From positions 94,097,875-94,161,874 of the forward strand of contig OY744604.1 of NCBI GenBank assembly GCA_963556255.1: 64,000 nucleotides of DNA, written 5' to 3'. The stretch comes from Allolobophora icterica. Taxonomy: Eukaryota; Annelida; Clitellata; Crassiclitellata; Lumbricidae. The stretch's first letter is position 1; each line of letters begins with the position of its first letter. A program made the position numbers and the translations under genes. Shown piece after piece: positions 1-11,230 of the stretch. The notes under the pieces were generated by a model. The model did no database searches, had not been told where the DNA came from, and saw only the letters and a program-made list of their open reading frames with translations.

Positions 1-520
1 TCTGTGGTTATTCCAGCCTTTACTGTGTTCCAAGCAAAAGAGTTCTAGGTTTCCGTTCTCTTTTCAGTCGCTGGTCCAAAGCTCTCGATATCGCGGTTTC
101 CGACCGCTTTCTAGTTAGGTCAGGACTTAGTTCTCATCTGTTTCGAATAGTCGTAAACGTGCATGTTTAATTGACAACATAAACTATTTTAGTCGTCATC
201 GATACTGCCTGTAAAATGTGGTCCTATTTAACTGGGATTATCGTCCTTTCTGGGTCTGCCTTTTGTTCCCCAACATTATGCTAATATCTCATGTTTAACT
301 GTATTTCCTTTTGTCGATTTTTTTAAATAAACCAAGATTGGTAATATCTTTCCAACTGCCTGTGCGAATTCAGGTTTTCTTGGTTTAGCCAAACAAGGTT
401 CTGTACTCCGCAGTGAAGATCGCAGTACCTATGATGGCATCTGAGACAAGATTGATGAGTCGCACGCATAGATGGATTACGACTAGTAAATCTACAAACG
501 CCATGGAACCTAGAAAGCGC

Positions 521-552
<32 letters not shown>

Positions 553-563
553 GTATATATATA
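1..563. other. No gene recognised; AT microsatellite at end
   Basis: No exon, repeat family or RNA gene was recognised here. A TA-rich tract at about 520-563 ends in the target duplication of the following MITE. The same holds for its mirror at 41129-41691. Confidence 0.5.
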
Positions 564-832
564 CAGTGCTTTTTTCAGCCGGAAAGCGCAGAAACGGCGT
601 TCCGGCACCTTTTTTCGGCTACTAAAAAATAATTTATTTATTTTAATAATAAAACAATAATTTAGTTGTTTTAATTTAATTTCAGTGTTGTGTTGTGAAT
701 TGTTTTCAGTGTTTATTGAGACCCCTCCCAACCCCAATACCGTTTTTTTCTGGATTTTCGCCCATCCACAACTGTTCAGTTCCGGAACCTATTGTTCAGT
801 TCCGGAACCGTTTTTTTCTAGAAAAAGCACTG
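564..832 (+). mobile_element. hAT-like MITE, left arm
   Basis: The element is 269 bp. It begins CAGTGCTTTTTTC and ends GAAAAAGCACTG, an inverted terminal repeat of about 12 bp. The 8-bp word TATATATA flanks both sides (556-563 and 833-840), the size hAT transposases produce, although the AT-rich surroundings make this duplication weaker proof than a complex word would be. Inside are GGTTCCGGAACTG-type repeats and an AT-rich half. It has no coding capacity. The mirror copy is at 40860-41128. Confidence 0.75.
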
Positions 833-840
833 TATATATA

Positions 841-3300
841 GAAGAGAAGAAATCCAGTAACAGTGAAGGCGCTACAGAAGGATACGAGACAAAAGACAAA
901 AGAACTACGAAACGCAGCTGACTTCAGTCAGTGGTCAGTTACGAACGACAGAGAAGTCAAAGTTAAGAGTTTCTGCTGCAGGATGCCAGTCAAATGACAC
1001 AACAGAGCATCCACACTTAGGAGTCTCTTTATATGGCCGAGAAAGTTTGCAGAACAATATTTGGTCACTAGTTTCAGGAGATCACATTTTAACTAGATAG
1101 CGTAATCTCCTGAGGTTAATGTAAATAAACTTGGTAACACAGTTCTCTAGAAACTTCTCAGGTCCCACAGTCGATGGATCATTGAACCCAACCAAAGTCC
1201 TGTGGTGGATTGAAACATGCATACCTTCTGTCACTTCTCGTCTTCGATGCAACGCGGTTTAGGTCATCCTTAGAGCTGTGCAGCTCTTGAAATTGAAGGT
1301 CGAGATCTTAGGATAGCATTTTAATAAGATATGGGTTTGAGACAACGTTTTGACTGCTTATTATTTATAATATCAGAGTTTAACTAGATATCCAGGTAAT
1401 AGGATTTATTCATTATGTGATAAATATAATGTTGTAGACCATACATCGTGAAACATTTTTCTAATGCATCACTTGCTGGCCATAGATAAGTATTATCATA
1501 AACTACTGTCAGACTGTGTAAGCGGTAGAAAACCAATTATGAGACGTGCAATATAAGAGGCTCAAATGTACTACCCGGAGTCAGTCGCTAAGGAGTTACC
1601 GACTGACTTGATGAGTTAGCGACTAACTTAGCGACTCAATCGACTAAGTCGCATGCCTATCGGCTGATTAAGTCGTTTAGACTTATCGACTGACTTAGCG
1701 ACTTGCTATCGACTTCACAAGCCCTAACTAATCTTAAACGTAACCCGATATAATGCATTTAACCGCATACTGTACTGACCGTGCCATCATTTCCGTGGGA
1801 ATTCGATGGGACCCATAATAGACTTTATACGGGTCCAATATGGGAATATGGGTTCAGCTCCATGTGGGCATGCTAACAGAGGACAGACCTATGGCGGTAA
1901 AAAATAATACTAATGAAGACAAAATTGTGAATTCGTGAAATTGAGCGCTTGATGAATCGAATGAAGCGGAGGATTTAGAGCAGTACAATAAACTGATCTT
2001 ACTGATTGGCAGAGCCGTTTTAAGGAGTTTGGGGGCTCTAGGTACAATCCGCACAAAGTCCACAAGCCCTAACTAACCTTAAACGTTACCCGATTTTCGC
2101 CTAAGTCTCAGATATGTGGCTGTCCATTAACTATGGTAAAAAATAGGGGAGGGGGTTTGAAAAAGTTGAACAATTCATGACAAGGGGGAGGGGGAGTTCA
2201 AGGCAAATTGACGTCAACAATAATTAATTTTTATCAAAAAGCAACCATAGATTCGGAACGTCTTTATGAGTGATTTATTTCTGTTTTGTTTTTAATTTAA
2301 TCAACGCGATATTTTCTTCGTTTCAAATTATCTTGTTTATTGTTCCCAGATTAAATGAGAAAATATGCTACAAATCTCTTAAATGAAATATCCTGGGTTC
2401 TTTTAGATATCTATGTTCGAAATCTAATATTTTGAGCTTATCTTCAGTGAAAGAACATTTTTCTTTGAATAAGTGGTTAATATTAAACGGTGAAAAACTG
2501 TGCAGGCTTATTTTAAAATTGTCGATTGAACATATTTATAGTAAATATAATATTCGAGATAACAAATTTGGTCGTTATTGGTTAAGCTGATCTTTGGGGT
2601 GGGTGGTTGCACTATATATACGCTTGGCACAAGGATGTTTCAATGTGACTTCGTTTCTTGGTTACTTAGGGGACCCTCTGAGGCTCTAACTCCGGAATGA
2701 AACATTAAATGCGTCCTCTTTTTTTCCATCTTTCCGTGTCCTTTTATGAAGAGGAAGTGAGTATGGAAAAAGATATTGATACAATCTGCCACGACTTCTG
2801 ATCAAGTCGGACCACTTGAGATCTCCAGCTGAATTATGCCTACAAGAACTTTTCTTTCCAGTGTATTCAAAATCAACCAAGCGATAAAACCGACAGCAAC
2901 TGCTATATTTTAATATGATTAGTGAGCTGAATGCAGGTCTTTAAGACTAATCGGCTCAAAACCTTGAGACAATGAGTTCGCCCTCGTTTTCTCTAATCTT
3001 TTGTAGAGTGTGGCGGAGTGGCATAAAGACACTTTGAGTCAGGGTTTTCGAGATGAGGATATTGCGTCTGATAACCAACGTGCATGTAAGGAATTGTAGT
3101 ATCTCTATTTCAGCGGTCAACACCAATACTTATGGGACGTTACATTATATCGCATCTGCGCAGTTCGTTCTAATGGACTTGACCTACAAAGAATACGGAT
3201 AAAATGTCATAAAAGGCCATGAAGCGTTCTCATTTGAGAGTGCATAACTTAACATCAATCACTGGCGTAAACTTGTCCAATATATTTGGGGGGGATGGGT
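841..3300. other. Long non-coding stretch with small repeats
   Basis: No exon was recognised. At 1578-1713 lies a degenerate array built on GACT/AGTCG words. A near-identical 30-bp segment beginning ACAAGCCCTAACTAA occurs at about 1717 and again at about 2060 in direct orientation, framing 310 bp of unassigned sequence. The mirror region is about 38390-40850. Confidence 0.45.
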
Positions 3301-3314
3301 CTGGTCTTCTGGAC

Positions 3315-3641
3315 CAGAGGTGTAAAAAAGCAAGTTTTTCAAGATGAAATCTTTTGTGTTTTTGTTGTTTTTTTTCGTTTTTTTGTTTTCATGGTTTTTA
3401 TCGTTTTGGTTATTTGTTTTTAAGATTTTCGGGTCATAAAAATCATGAAAAATGGCATGAACAAGAGCTCCAACTCTGTTTAATTCAGTTGCGATTTCCA
3501 AAAATAAAATCATTAAATCAACGTTATCAAAATAACTTCTACAAGAAGAAAGTTATTTAAAAAAAACAACAACAAATTTTGTGCTTTCTCTTTCTTGTGT
3601 TTTTTAAGCCAAAAACCGAAAAAACACTTTTTTCACCTCTG
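3315..3641 (+). mobile_element. hAT-like MITE with T-rich body, left arm
   Basis: The element is 327 bp and starts CAGAGGTGTAAAAAAGC and ends in the matching inverted sequence (reading CAGAGGTGAAAAAAGTG on the other strand). It is flanked by TTCTGGAC (3307-3314) and GTCTGGAC (3642-3649), a 7-of-8 match to an 8-bp target duplication. The body is T-rich with no credible coding. The TIR form and 8-bp duplication fit the hAT superfamily. The mirror copy is at 38052-38378. Confidence 0.7.
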
Positions 3642-3649
3642 GTCTGGAC

Positions 3650-4939
3650 AATCAGCGAGCCTCAGAGACTTCCAGTGTTTCGTAATGCGTAGGCCTATTA
3701 AATGGGTGAGTTTTGTTTACTGTAGGGATAAATTTGTTTCATATTGAAGATATTAAAAATAAAAATAAATCTTTGTTTTCATTATGAATTTCTTATAGTA
3801 TTTCAGTTTTGTGTCTCTGTTTTTCTTTTTCTGAAGAGATCTGTCTATATTGAAACATAATATAGGCCTAATTATTAATATTTGAAGAAATTCTCCTCTC
3901 GATTTTGGGGGCATTGCCCTTGCTCAATTTTGGGGGCACGTACCCCCCCCCCCCCCAGAGACTACGCCTATGACATCAATTGTGTCGGACAGCTGCTGGA
4001 TTTTTTGTTCTATTGCATTTATGGAATTTTATCGTATTCAGTTGATCTGGCGAGGTCCTTCGCCACCGCCTCCCGTTTGAATGGGTGCCACGCCATTTAA
4101 GGTCCCCGTGTATGGACCATGACCAGACTAAATGCACGGCTATCTGTTTTCATTTAACACTATAGAACAATACTGCTTCCAACGACAGATAGAGAAAGTC
4201 GTCATAAGAGTGTCTGCGAAGAAGCTTAAATCGACAGGGTTGTTCATTTATTTACATAATATGTGAACAATGATTTTGCAGCAAATTTAAGCTTCACATT
4301 GTTTCTGTATCGCTCGGGTTCAAAGATTTTTAAACCTGGCCAAAATTGTAGGAAAGTAAGAGAAACTTGTTGATTTTATTCTTTTTTGACTACAAAACAA
4401 TTTTGCTTGATTAAAAGGGTTAAGGTGGGAGAAGAAGTACACTCATACACAAAGTGGGGTCGAGTATGCTCAACGTGCAAAAATCGATGAAGATGTATGG
4501 ATAAGCCCCAGTACTGGTAGTTGAAGACTAAATTAAAATATCGCAGAATGTATGTCCGTTGCATGTTAGGTGCCATTTAATATCGCTCAAGATCTTTTAT
4601 GGACAGACTCCTTGACTAATTAAACACTCTTAGATTTACATCAGGTGAAGTAATCGATTTCAAATTCTTCAAATGTTTCGCCGTTTGTACATTGGCTGCA
4701 TCTTCAATTCTTCATGTGGTCAGGTCTGCACTGAATTGAGCTCTGACATGTCGATAACCTCGTAGAATTGAGATAAGCCATTGAATGATCCTTCGTTCAC
4801 GGCGGTGTAATACAGACTATGACGCATATTGGAACAAGAGTGTACCAGTAAGCAGTGTTTATACAGTATCGCTCATTCAAAACTGAGTTGGAATGTATGT
4901 CTATTGAGTGATGCATAGTATTAAGGCAATCCCGACAAA
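3650..4939. other. No gene recognised; poly-C run
   Basis: I see no exon or known repeat. A poly-C run near 3941-3957 differs in length between the two arms (longer on the left). The mirror region is about 36760-38050. Confidence 0.4.
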
Positions 4940-5190
4940 AGAAATGACTGAAAAGTGCCCACTGGATATATTTGCACATCCCTCTGAATTCCAGGTATTT
5001 TCAGTTCCTTCATCAATACCGCCACTCACTCAGCGTAATCTGCTTCAGGCTCCTTTTCTTATTACCCCACAAACTTTCCATTCCAAAATCAAGTCTCACC
5101 TCTTCAAGAATTCCTACCCCAGTCCATCTGATCCTCAGCCTATTAAACTTTCACGTTCTCAAAGAACCCCCTCCCCCATAACAGCTGCTC
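4940..5190 (+). mobile_element. L2/CR1-like LINE 3' fragment, left arm
   Basis: The sequence resembles the 3' end of the LINE family seen near 63100-63250: both contain a stretch reading, in sense, CAAGTCTCACCTCTTCAAG / GAAGTCTCATCTTTTCAAG followed by CTACC and CATCTGATCCTC. Only a short, non-coding remnant remains. It abuts the truncated MITE at 5196. The mirror copy is at about 36508-36758. Confidence 0.55.
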
Positions 5191-5195
5191 TACAG

Positions 5196-5506
5196 CAGTG
5201 CTTTTTTCTAGAATAAAAATGTTCCGGAACTCAGCAGTAATGGAAGGGATAAATCGAGGGCGAAGTCCGGAGAAAACGGGGTTTCGGGTTTGGGTGTATA
5301 CATCAGTATATCCCCATCTTGTAGGCTACTTTACGTCATTAATTTTATCAGCAACATCTGCGCATAACATGGCTCATTAGGTCAGCTTTATCCGGTTTGG
5401 GGAGGGTCACCGTAAGACCATCCCAACAAAATTGTTGACGTCACATTAAACTAAAATAACTAAACTGTTCTTTTATTAAAATAATTAAATTATTTTTAAT
5501 AGCATA
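5196..5506 (+). mobile_element. Truncated MITE related to 564-832, left arm
   Basis: It opens with CAGTGCTTTTTTCTAGAA and GTTCCGGAACT, and ends with an AT-rich TTAAAATAATTAAATTATT block, as does the 269-bp MITE read on its other strand. The second terminal inverted repeat is missing, so it is a 5'-complete, 3'-truncated copy. The mirror copy is at about 36192-36502. Confidence 0.55.
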
Positions 5507-6026
5507 TAAGTAGAACTTCAGAAATTCCGACAATATGCGATTATGATTAAGATAACCGTGTACATTCATTCTTGACCGGCGAAGTTTTGTTACATTAACC
5601 CGTGATATATCTGAAGAGTGTAAAGTACAAAGTGTACAGAGACTTCTATCTCATGATCCTCAGTTACTTCGGTAGGACCTATCTCCATTGTCATAACACA
5701 TCGTACAATAATTATAACAGAAATAGATCAAACGTTTCTCACCTTCCGGAAAGAGATAGAATTAAAGCATGTTTACTGCGTTTCATGTGCACAACAAAAA
5801 GACCCGTGACATCAAGTTTTTGAGCATAAGAGTCTAACAGACTAGCCTATAGCCATATGCTACTCTCATTAGGAGTTCATTAAGAGTTATTTGCAAGACT
5901 TATTACTCTTATAATTACCCTACATTAATGTCAAGCTATTCCACTGTCGCAGTTGTATCCTGTTTTTTAAGAGGCATACACTGAACTACAAATTGGACCC
6001 AATGATGAATGTTTGATGTTCTGTAG

Positions 6027-8014
6027 GGATGACTCCAGGTGCCATTGTGGGCATTGCATTCGGTTCAGTCGTCATATTTGCTATAATCGTATTTGGTCTT
6101 TATGGCACTTTTAGGTGAGATGGAAATCATCTTCGTGGTTCTATCTGTGATTATTTAAAGGTTTGAGTTGAATATTGCATTACAACTGTACGTATTTGAA
6201 GTAATTGAAATTATTGCTGGAACGGATGTTTGATAACGGTAAAATTAAATTAATTTTTTGTTTTTCGAGTTTGATTTTTGATGTATAGGCCACTTCTTTG
6301 AATTTCCATCTAAAACTGTGAGAATATTTTAATTATTTTAGAAAGACACATTACTTAGGCTAATTATTTGGTTTATTTCTCCCGGCTTCTGTTTTAAGAG
6401 AGCATTTTTCAGTCACTGGCTATAATACAAGTGAGCTATAGTTTTTGCTATGACATTTTCAGCATATTTATAATGCAAATTAACTTCTAACACAACCTGG
6501 CTAGAGTTAACTTCTGAGTCGCCAAAGCAGGTTAGGTTATTCTACTCTAAGGTTATTTGCCTGGCAAAGGCCATCTTAAGTCATTTTGAGTAAGCAAACA
6601 CTGCGAAACTCATTAAGTCATCGTCACTGTTGACCTGAGATACATTGACTGAAGGGATAGGCATATAACTCCAGTTTGAAAGTGGAGTTCTGTGATTACT
6701 GAGCACTACGAATTGTTGTGATTTATTTCCAGATATTGCAACAAATGTAAGAAAAGATTAACTCGAGGCGTGGAGGATGTTATACCAAATAGTGTTTCTG
6801 TGCAAAGGGTGAGTGACATTGTATCTAGTGATATTCAGTTGTTTTTTTGTTACCTTTGAGGTTTGAACACAATGGCATTGCACAGATTTTCCAGATAGTT
6901 GAGAAAGCCGTAGACTTGCCTGTGCATCTAGGAGTTCCAATCCATGTGCAGCTTAGTTTGGAATGTTCTTTTTGGTGGTTGGATAGCTGTTGTTGCATCT
7001 GTGTTGCATCAAAGCTCGTACGTTGACTGTGCGTCTGTGTGAACTCTGATTCATATACTCTGTGATATGCTCTTGTACTTACGTTTAGATGCCTATTGTG
7101 ACGAACACCAAGAATTTGCTATATCTGGATGGAAACACTGTTATTACTGTAATTTTCTGTCACCTCTTATTCTGCATTCAACTCTGACTATTCCCAGATT
7201 TGTACTGGACTTTGTAAAACTCAAGTTTGAAAATGTTGTTTGTAATTTCCAGACTGCAAAGACAAGTGCATCAAGTGAAGCACAGATTCTTTATAGCAGC
7301 GTGAGTTCTAGATTTATTTTTCTGACGGTTGTATATATTATGCCCTAAACATTTGTAAAGCAGCTTTAAGGACTTCCCAAAAGCACCACGAATATGGCTA
7401 CCTGAGGGATCTAAATAACTGTGGGTAGCAATTGGAAGAGAATACAACTAGAGATGAGTTGGGGAACAGTAGGCCCCTACAGTTGAACAATCAGAGGAAG
7501 AATGTAGCTTCTTATGACAGTTCGCCGTCTGTTTTAGTTGAAGCTACCAAGGGGAAAGACTAGAAGATCTCTACTGGCAGAACAAATTTAATCTTTAGCA
7601 GTCACTTGTATTTTTGCTTCCTTCACAAATTTGTCTTTCTGTATTACATAGGCACCGACTCCTTGGGAGCCTTGGGTGCGACTGCACCCAGAGAGATAGT
7701 TCAGTGGGTGCCTGGCAGCCAGAAGAATTCGAACCTTAAATTCCAATTTTTACAACTAGGTACTCTCACAACTCTTTGTGATGGAAACATTTGGTTTTCA
7801 CCGAGGTTTTCAGCACCTTTAGCTCAACACAGTGCAATGGTAGACCATGTTTTCATTTTCTTAATCTTTTGAGGGGTTTTCTCAGACATGGTCAGTGGTC
7901 ACAAATGTGTTTATTATTCACATTGAAGCCCAATTTTGTTAGTATTTATTTAATTGATGTGTTTTTTTTTATTTGAATGGGAAGCACTGAAAATATCTGA
8001 AACAGAAATATTAT

Positions 8015-8046
<32 letters not shown>

Positions 8047-8628
8047 TATATATATATATATATATTATATATATGAATGAATTGTTACGTTACATTGACA
8101 GTGGAATATGTTATGGCTGACTGTTTTTATGTTTGTGTTTCAAATCTGCGTTGCTTGCATGTGCCTTATCTTGATTTGATCTGCGAGGATAGGTTGGGCT
8201 GTTGCTAAAACCGTGGTTTTTGTTCACATATCAGTGTAAAACCATGGCCAAAACATTTAGCTCTGAAGGCAGATCATTAATACTTTAACAACGAGAGTGT
8301 ACTAAAAGCGACTGCGAACGCAATGCAGCTCATCGTTAAAGTGTTAAATATTAAATGTTAAATGTTGAACCATAAACATGCCATACCCTATGTTGTTGTT
8401 GTTTTGCAGTATCCCAGTGGTTACAGTCGTCAAGGTTGCGATATGAGCACTTTGTCTAGTGACAGTGGTCGGTTTAGTCTCACCCAGCCATCTTTATCAG
8501 CTTCAATGGTTCCTCAGAAGCCGTCACCAATTATGGAATCGAATGGAACATTAGCTGCATCAACAATCACTCCACTGATTTATCGACATCATCGACATCA
8601 TCATCATCATGGAGGGTCCATAGAGTAG
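6027..8628 (+). CDS. Single-pass membrane protein gene, last four exons (left arm)
   Basis: Four phase-compatible exons with good splice sites are 6027-6114, 6733-6808, 7253-7300 and 8410-8628. The first encodes MTPGAIVGIAFGSVVIFAII followed by VFGLYGTF, a classic transmembrane helix. The second is a basic, Cys-containing juxtamembrane stretch (YCNKCKKRLTRG). The third (TAKTSASSEAQILYSS) and fourth (Ser/Thr/Pro-rich, starting YPSGYSRQG) form a cytoplasmic tail. Donors are GTGAGA, GTGAGT and GTGAGT; all acceptors end in AG. The signal peptide and ectodomain exons were not found upstream in the arm. In the left arm the tail runs into a CAT repeat and the reading frame stops inside a SINE (TAG at 8626). 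The protein family is unknown. The mirror copy is at 33035-35671. Confidence 0.7.
8012..8074. repeat. (AT)n microsatellite in intron, left arm
   Basis: An alternating TA tract with ACATATAC interruptions in the last intron of the membrane-protein gene. Its mirror at about 33624-33687 differs by a small length change. Confidence 0.8.
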
Positions 8629-8902
8629 TGGTAACATCACTGGCGTGAAGTGCAAGAGGTAGCTGGATCGCTTCCAGAAACCTCCCCAAATTTAGGTCCA
8701 CTCAGCCTTTCATTTGCGAGATGGCGCGTTGTTAAAACGAGATGTAGAACGTGATGGGCGCCTTGCATGGCTGCCGTATACAGTTAAAATTCGACTCCTG
8801 TAATAACTTGTGATCATCCGTTCATACTGCTTTGTAATCATATTGCGTAATTGTCAGTTTGAAAATATTAAACGAAGATTATTGTTATTATTATTATTAT
8901 CC
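8613..8902 (+). mobile_element. tRNA-derived SINE, left arm (SINE family 1)
   Basis: The head starts GGGTCCATAGAGTAGTGGTAAC, read over 22 bases here as two halves: GGGTCCATAGA and GTAGTGGTAAC, which act as a Pol III A-box-like region. A degenerate B-box (GGATCGCTTCC) follows. The body contains CTCAGCCTTTCATTTGCGAG and ATGGCTGCCGTATACAG, and the tail is an ATT repeat. Related copies lie at 32800-33052, 48212-48512 and, much decayed, 62110-62312. Its first bases supply the in-frame stop of the upstream exon. Confidence 0.7.
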
Positions 8903-9138
8903 AGATATGCAGCAGCAATTACGTTAAGACAACTGTCATTGACTACCAAGAAGGACGAATCGGACTATAAATTATTAAATTCATTCTTATCAACTTGACA
9001 GCAATGTGTTTGACCGCACTGTGCCAGAAATCAGTATTAAAAGCCAGCAACTGTGTATTGTGTCAGCTCTGCAAAACCTAACACCCTATCCTCGCAAGGT
9101 GTAAGCTTTTATTCGAGACCTGACATTCTTATTTGTTA

Positions 9139-9200
9139 TTATTATTATTTTTATTATTATTATTATTATTATTATTTTTTTTTTTTATTATTATTATTAA
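9139..9200. repeat. (ATT)n microsatellite, LINE tail
   Basis: An ATT repeat with T-runs sits at the 3' end of the minus-strand CR1-like LINE that follows, so it is probably the expanded tail of that element. In the right arm the equivalent AAT tract (about 32505-32565) follows a different retrotransposon. Confidence 0.75.
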
Positions 9201-10310
9201 AGTAGTTTTAAATAGCGCCCCTTTAAGATTGCCTTCTCAGGAGCACTCCCAGCCCAACCACGGTCAAATAATGCAGTTTTGAGGACATTAAGAAACAGGG
9301 TGAAATGAATAATCGGTAGGCCTAATTGACGGAGCTTGGTAGGAAGCCCATTCCAGGTCATGGGGGCAGCCACAGAGAAGGCGCGGCGCTGCCGTATGGC
9401 TGTCCGCGCAAGGGGAACAATAAGTTCAGCTTGCGCAGCTGAGCGGAGAGAGCAACGGCGCTGCGAGCATGAGGTGGGACAGCAGAGCTCCCGCAGGTAT
9501 GGAGGGGCCAAACCTTCAAAGTACCGTCGGACAAAGGCAGAGATTCGGTAAGTAGGTAGGGGAGCCAGTGGAGGACATCCCTCATATACGCAGACACTCT
9601 GCCAAACTTAGGGATGCGGCCTACATGGCGGGCAGCAGTACGCAGGATGCTATTCAGAGGCTCAATCCGGCAGGCCGGGAGTCCGTCATATATGGCACTG
9701 CAGTAGTCCAATCGAGAAACAACAAAAGCATGGAAAAGCGTGGAAGCTGCACCGGGAGACAAAAAGACAAAGAACGGGAGATCACCTTGAGTTGCCGGAG
9801 CTTACCAGCTCCGGCAACTCAAGGTGATCTCCCGAGAGAGAGAAGATTTATGTGTCGCGTGAATGCAAGTTCTTGGTCCAGGATGACTCCCAAGTCCCGG
9901 ACCCAGGTCGAGAAAGAAAGGTGTGGGAATTGCAAGGCAAGAGAAGACAGATCTATTTTAGAGAGCTGCTGGGGAGTGCCAAGCCATATAAACTGCGTCT
10001 TGGCGGGGTTTAGCCGCAGGCGGTTTGAGGACATCCAAGCCTGCAGGGACTCCATGACATGGGTCATGGTTTGCACCGCTGCAACAGCGCGGACAGCCGG
10101 GCAGTGTATATAGGCTTGCAGGTCGTCAGCATAGGACTTGCTAAGGACCGACCAAGCCGCCAGCAGGGACCCCAGGTCGGCAGTGTAGATTATGTAAAGA
10201 AGGGGGCCAAGGACAGAGCCCTGAGACAGGTCAAATGTAGCAGGGACCCAAGGAGACCTAGTGGATGTTTACCACCATGAAGGAGCGGTCGTGCAGAAAG
10301 GAGGTAAGCC
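9197..10310 (-). mobile_element. CR1/L2-like LINE 3' portion, left arm
   Basis: Read on the minus strand, about 10290-9819 encodes the end of a reverse transcriptase: QGSVLGPLLY (motif B), SYADDLQAY (motif C, catalytic YADD) and NRLRLNPAKTQFIWLG. After a 60-bp hairpin, 9762-9197 encodes the typical LINE C-terminus (FHAFVVSRLDYCSAIYDGLP, then CSLRSAAQAELIVP, RRAFSVAAP, TWNGLP and FDRGWAGS). Several frameshifts make it non-functional. The 5' part, including the endonuclease, is missing. The right arm keeps only the upstream part, to 29180. Confidence 0.85.
9775..9834. repeat. Perfect 60-bp hairpin inside the LINE
   Basis: Stems 9775-9802 and 9807-9834 (28 bp each, starting CGGGAGATCACC) are exact reverse complements around the 4-base loop TACC. 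The right-hand LINE copy contains one stem plus the loop and two further bases, then breaks into a different retrotransposon at 29180/29181. The LINE reading frame predicts only the stem at 9775-9802, so the stem at 9807-9834 looks like a small inverted duplication of the type left by template switching. Confidence 0.9.
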
Positions 10311-10535
10311 AATCAAGAACACTGCCAGAGAACATTTGTGCTACAGGTCATCCAATGGCGCCTACATTCAACATCCATCTGAAGGAGAAGACTTCCATCC
10401 ACGTATCATGTGAATGGAGTGAATCGGCTGGAGATGAATGGAAGGAAGGGTAAAAATTATGACAGAATGTTCCGAGAGCGTCGGAGGTAGTACCTTGAGG
10501 TCGTCTACTTGATCATCCTCACTTGTGATGACAGT

Positions 10536-10744
10536 ATGATGCATCTATTGTCAATGCTGTTGGTTGTGATGTCGATTGAATCATCTGATGTTTTCACATG
10601 CTACACTTGCAGTTACATGAACAATACAAAACTTTACCCATCCAGTGTCGATGACTTGCAAGGATCCATTTTATCCAACTGGACCCTCGACCTGCTGGGA
10701 AGTATTTTTTCTCTTCACAATATTAAAGTATATCAACAAAACTG
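10536..10744 (+). CDS. Candidate first coding exon of a secreted Ly6/uPAR-like protein (left arm)
   Basis: An open exon starts with MMHLLSMLLVVMSIESSDVF, a plausible signal peptide, followed directly by TCYTCSYMNNTK. A mature N-terminus with CxxC in this position is how three-finger Ly6/uPAR domains begin. The frame is open to a strong donor (ACTG|GTAAGC at 10744/10745). No later exon was identified; downstream the LTR element intervenes. The right-arm copy (28237-28445) has Ile in place of Thr in SNWTLDLLG and keeps the donor. The family assignment rests on the signal peptide and one Cys pair only. Confidence 0.4.
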
Positions 10745-10933
10745 GTAAGCAAACTTAAAGCAAATGTGGGGCATATGGCTTGGTGAGACAATTCAATTAC
10801 AAATATCTGGGGCATACTTGTTTGCATGCATACTATGCTTACTCGAGCAGTGAATGGTCTATTTAGTCGGAGTTTAAGAGACATTTTCAGTCTATCTTAA
10901 GTCACCCCTTGAACACCTGCTACATATATCTAC

Positions 10934-11230
10934 AGGGATCGGTTGGGACCGGAACGGCGTTCCGGTTCTTTTTTGACGACCTGTATGTTTTAGACAGGTT
11001 TCACAGGAACATTTCTAGATTAACATGGCGTCTGACGCCGGCGTTCCGGTTTTTTTTTGCTTAGGACGGGTTCCCTGCAGATATAGCTATGACCCTTTGC
11101 GAAGTTCTGCAAAGGCGGTATATAAATAGCCAGACACACGCATACTTGTCTACATGCATAGATACATACACACACATGCGTACACACTTACATACGTAAA
11201 TGCTTACATACATACATACATACATATGTT
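10934..11230 (+). repeat. Palindrome-rich repeat with (ACAT)n tail, left arm
   Basis: About 10948-10965 reads CCGGAACGGCGTTCCGG, palindromic except for its central base, and GGCGTTCCGG recurs at 11040. CAGGGA-type ends near 10936 and 11088 suggest a small inverted-repeat element, but no convincing target duplication was found. A TATAAATAG word (11119) and an ACAT microsatellite (11158-11226) follow, a pattern common at LINE/SINE 3' ends. The mirror is at about 25310-25610. Confidence 0.4.

Noticed and set aside
11115..11127. Core promoter with TATA box (TATAAATAG)
   Set aside because: The context looks like the 3' end of a retroelement followed by an ACAT tail.
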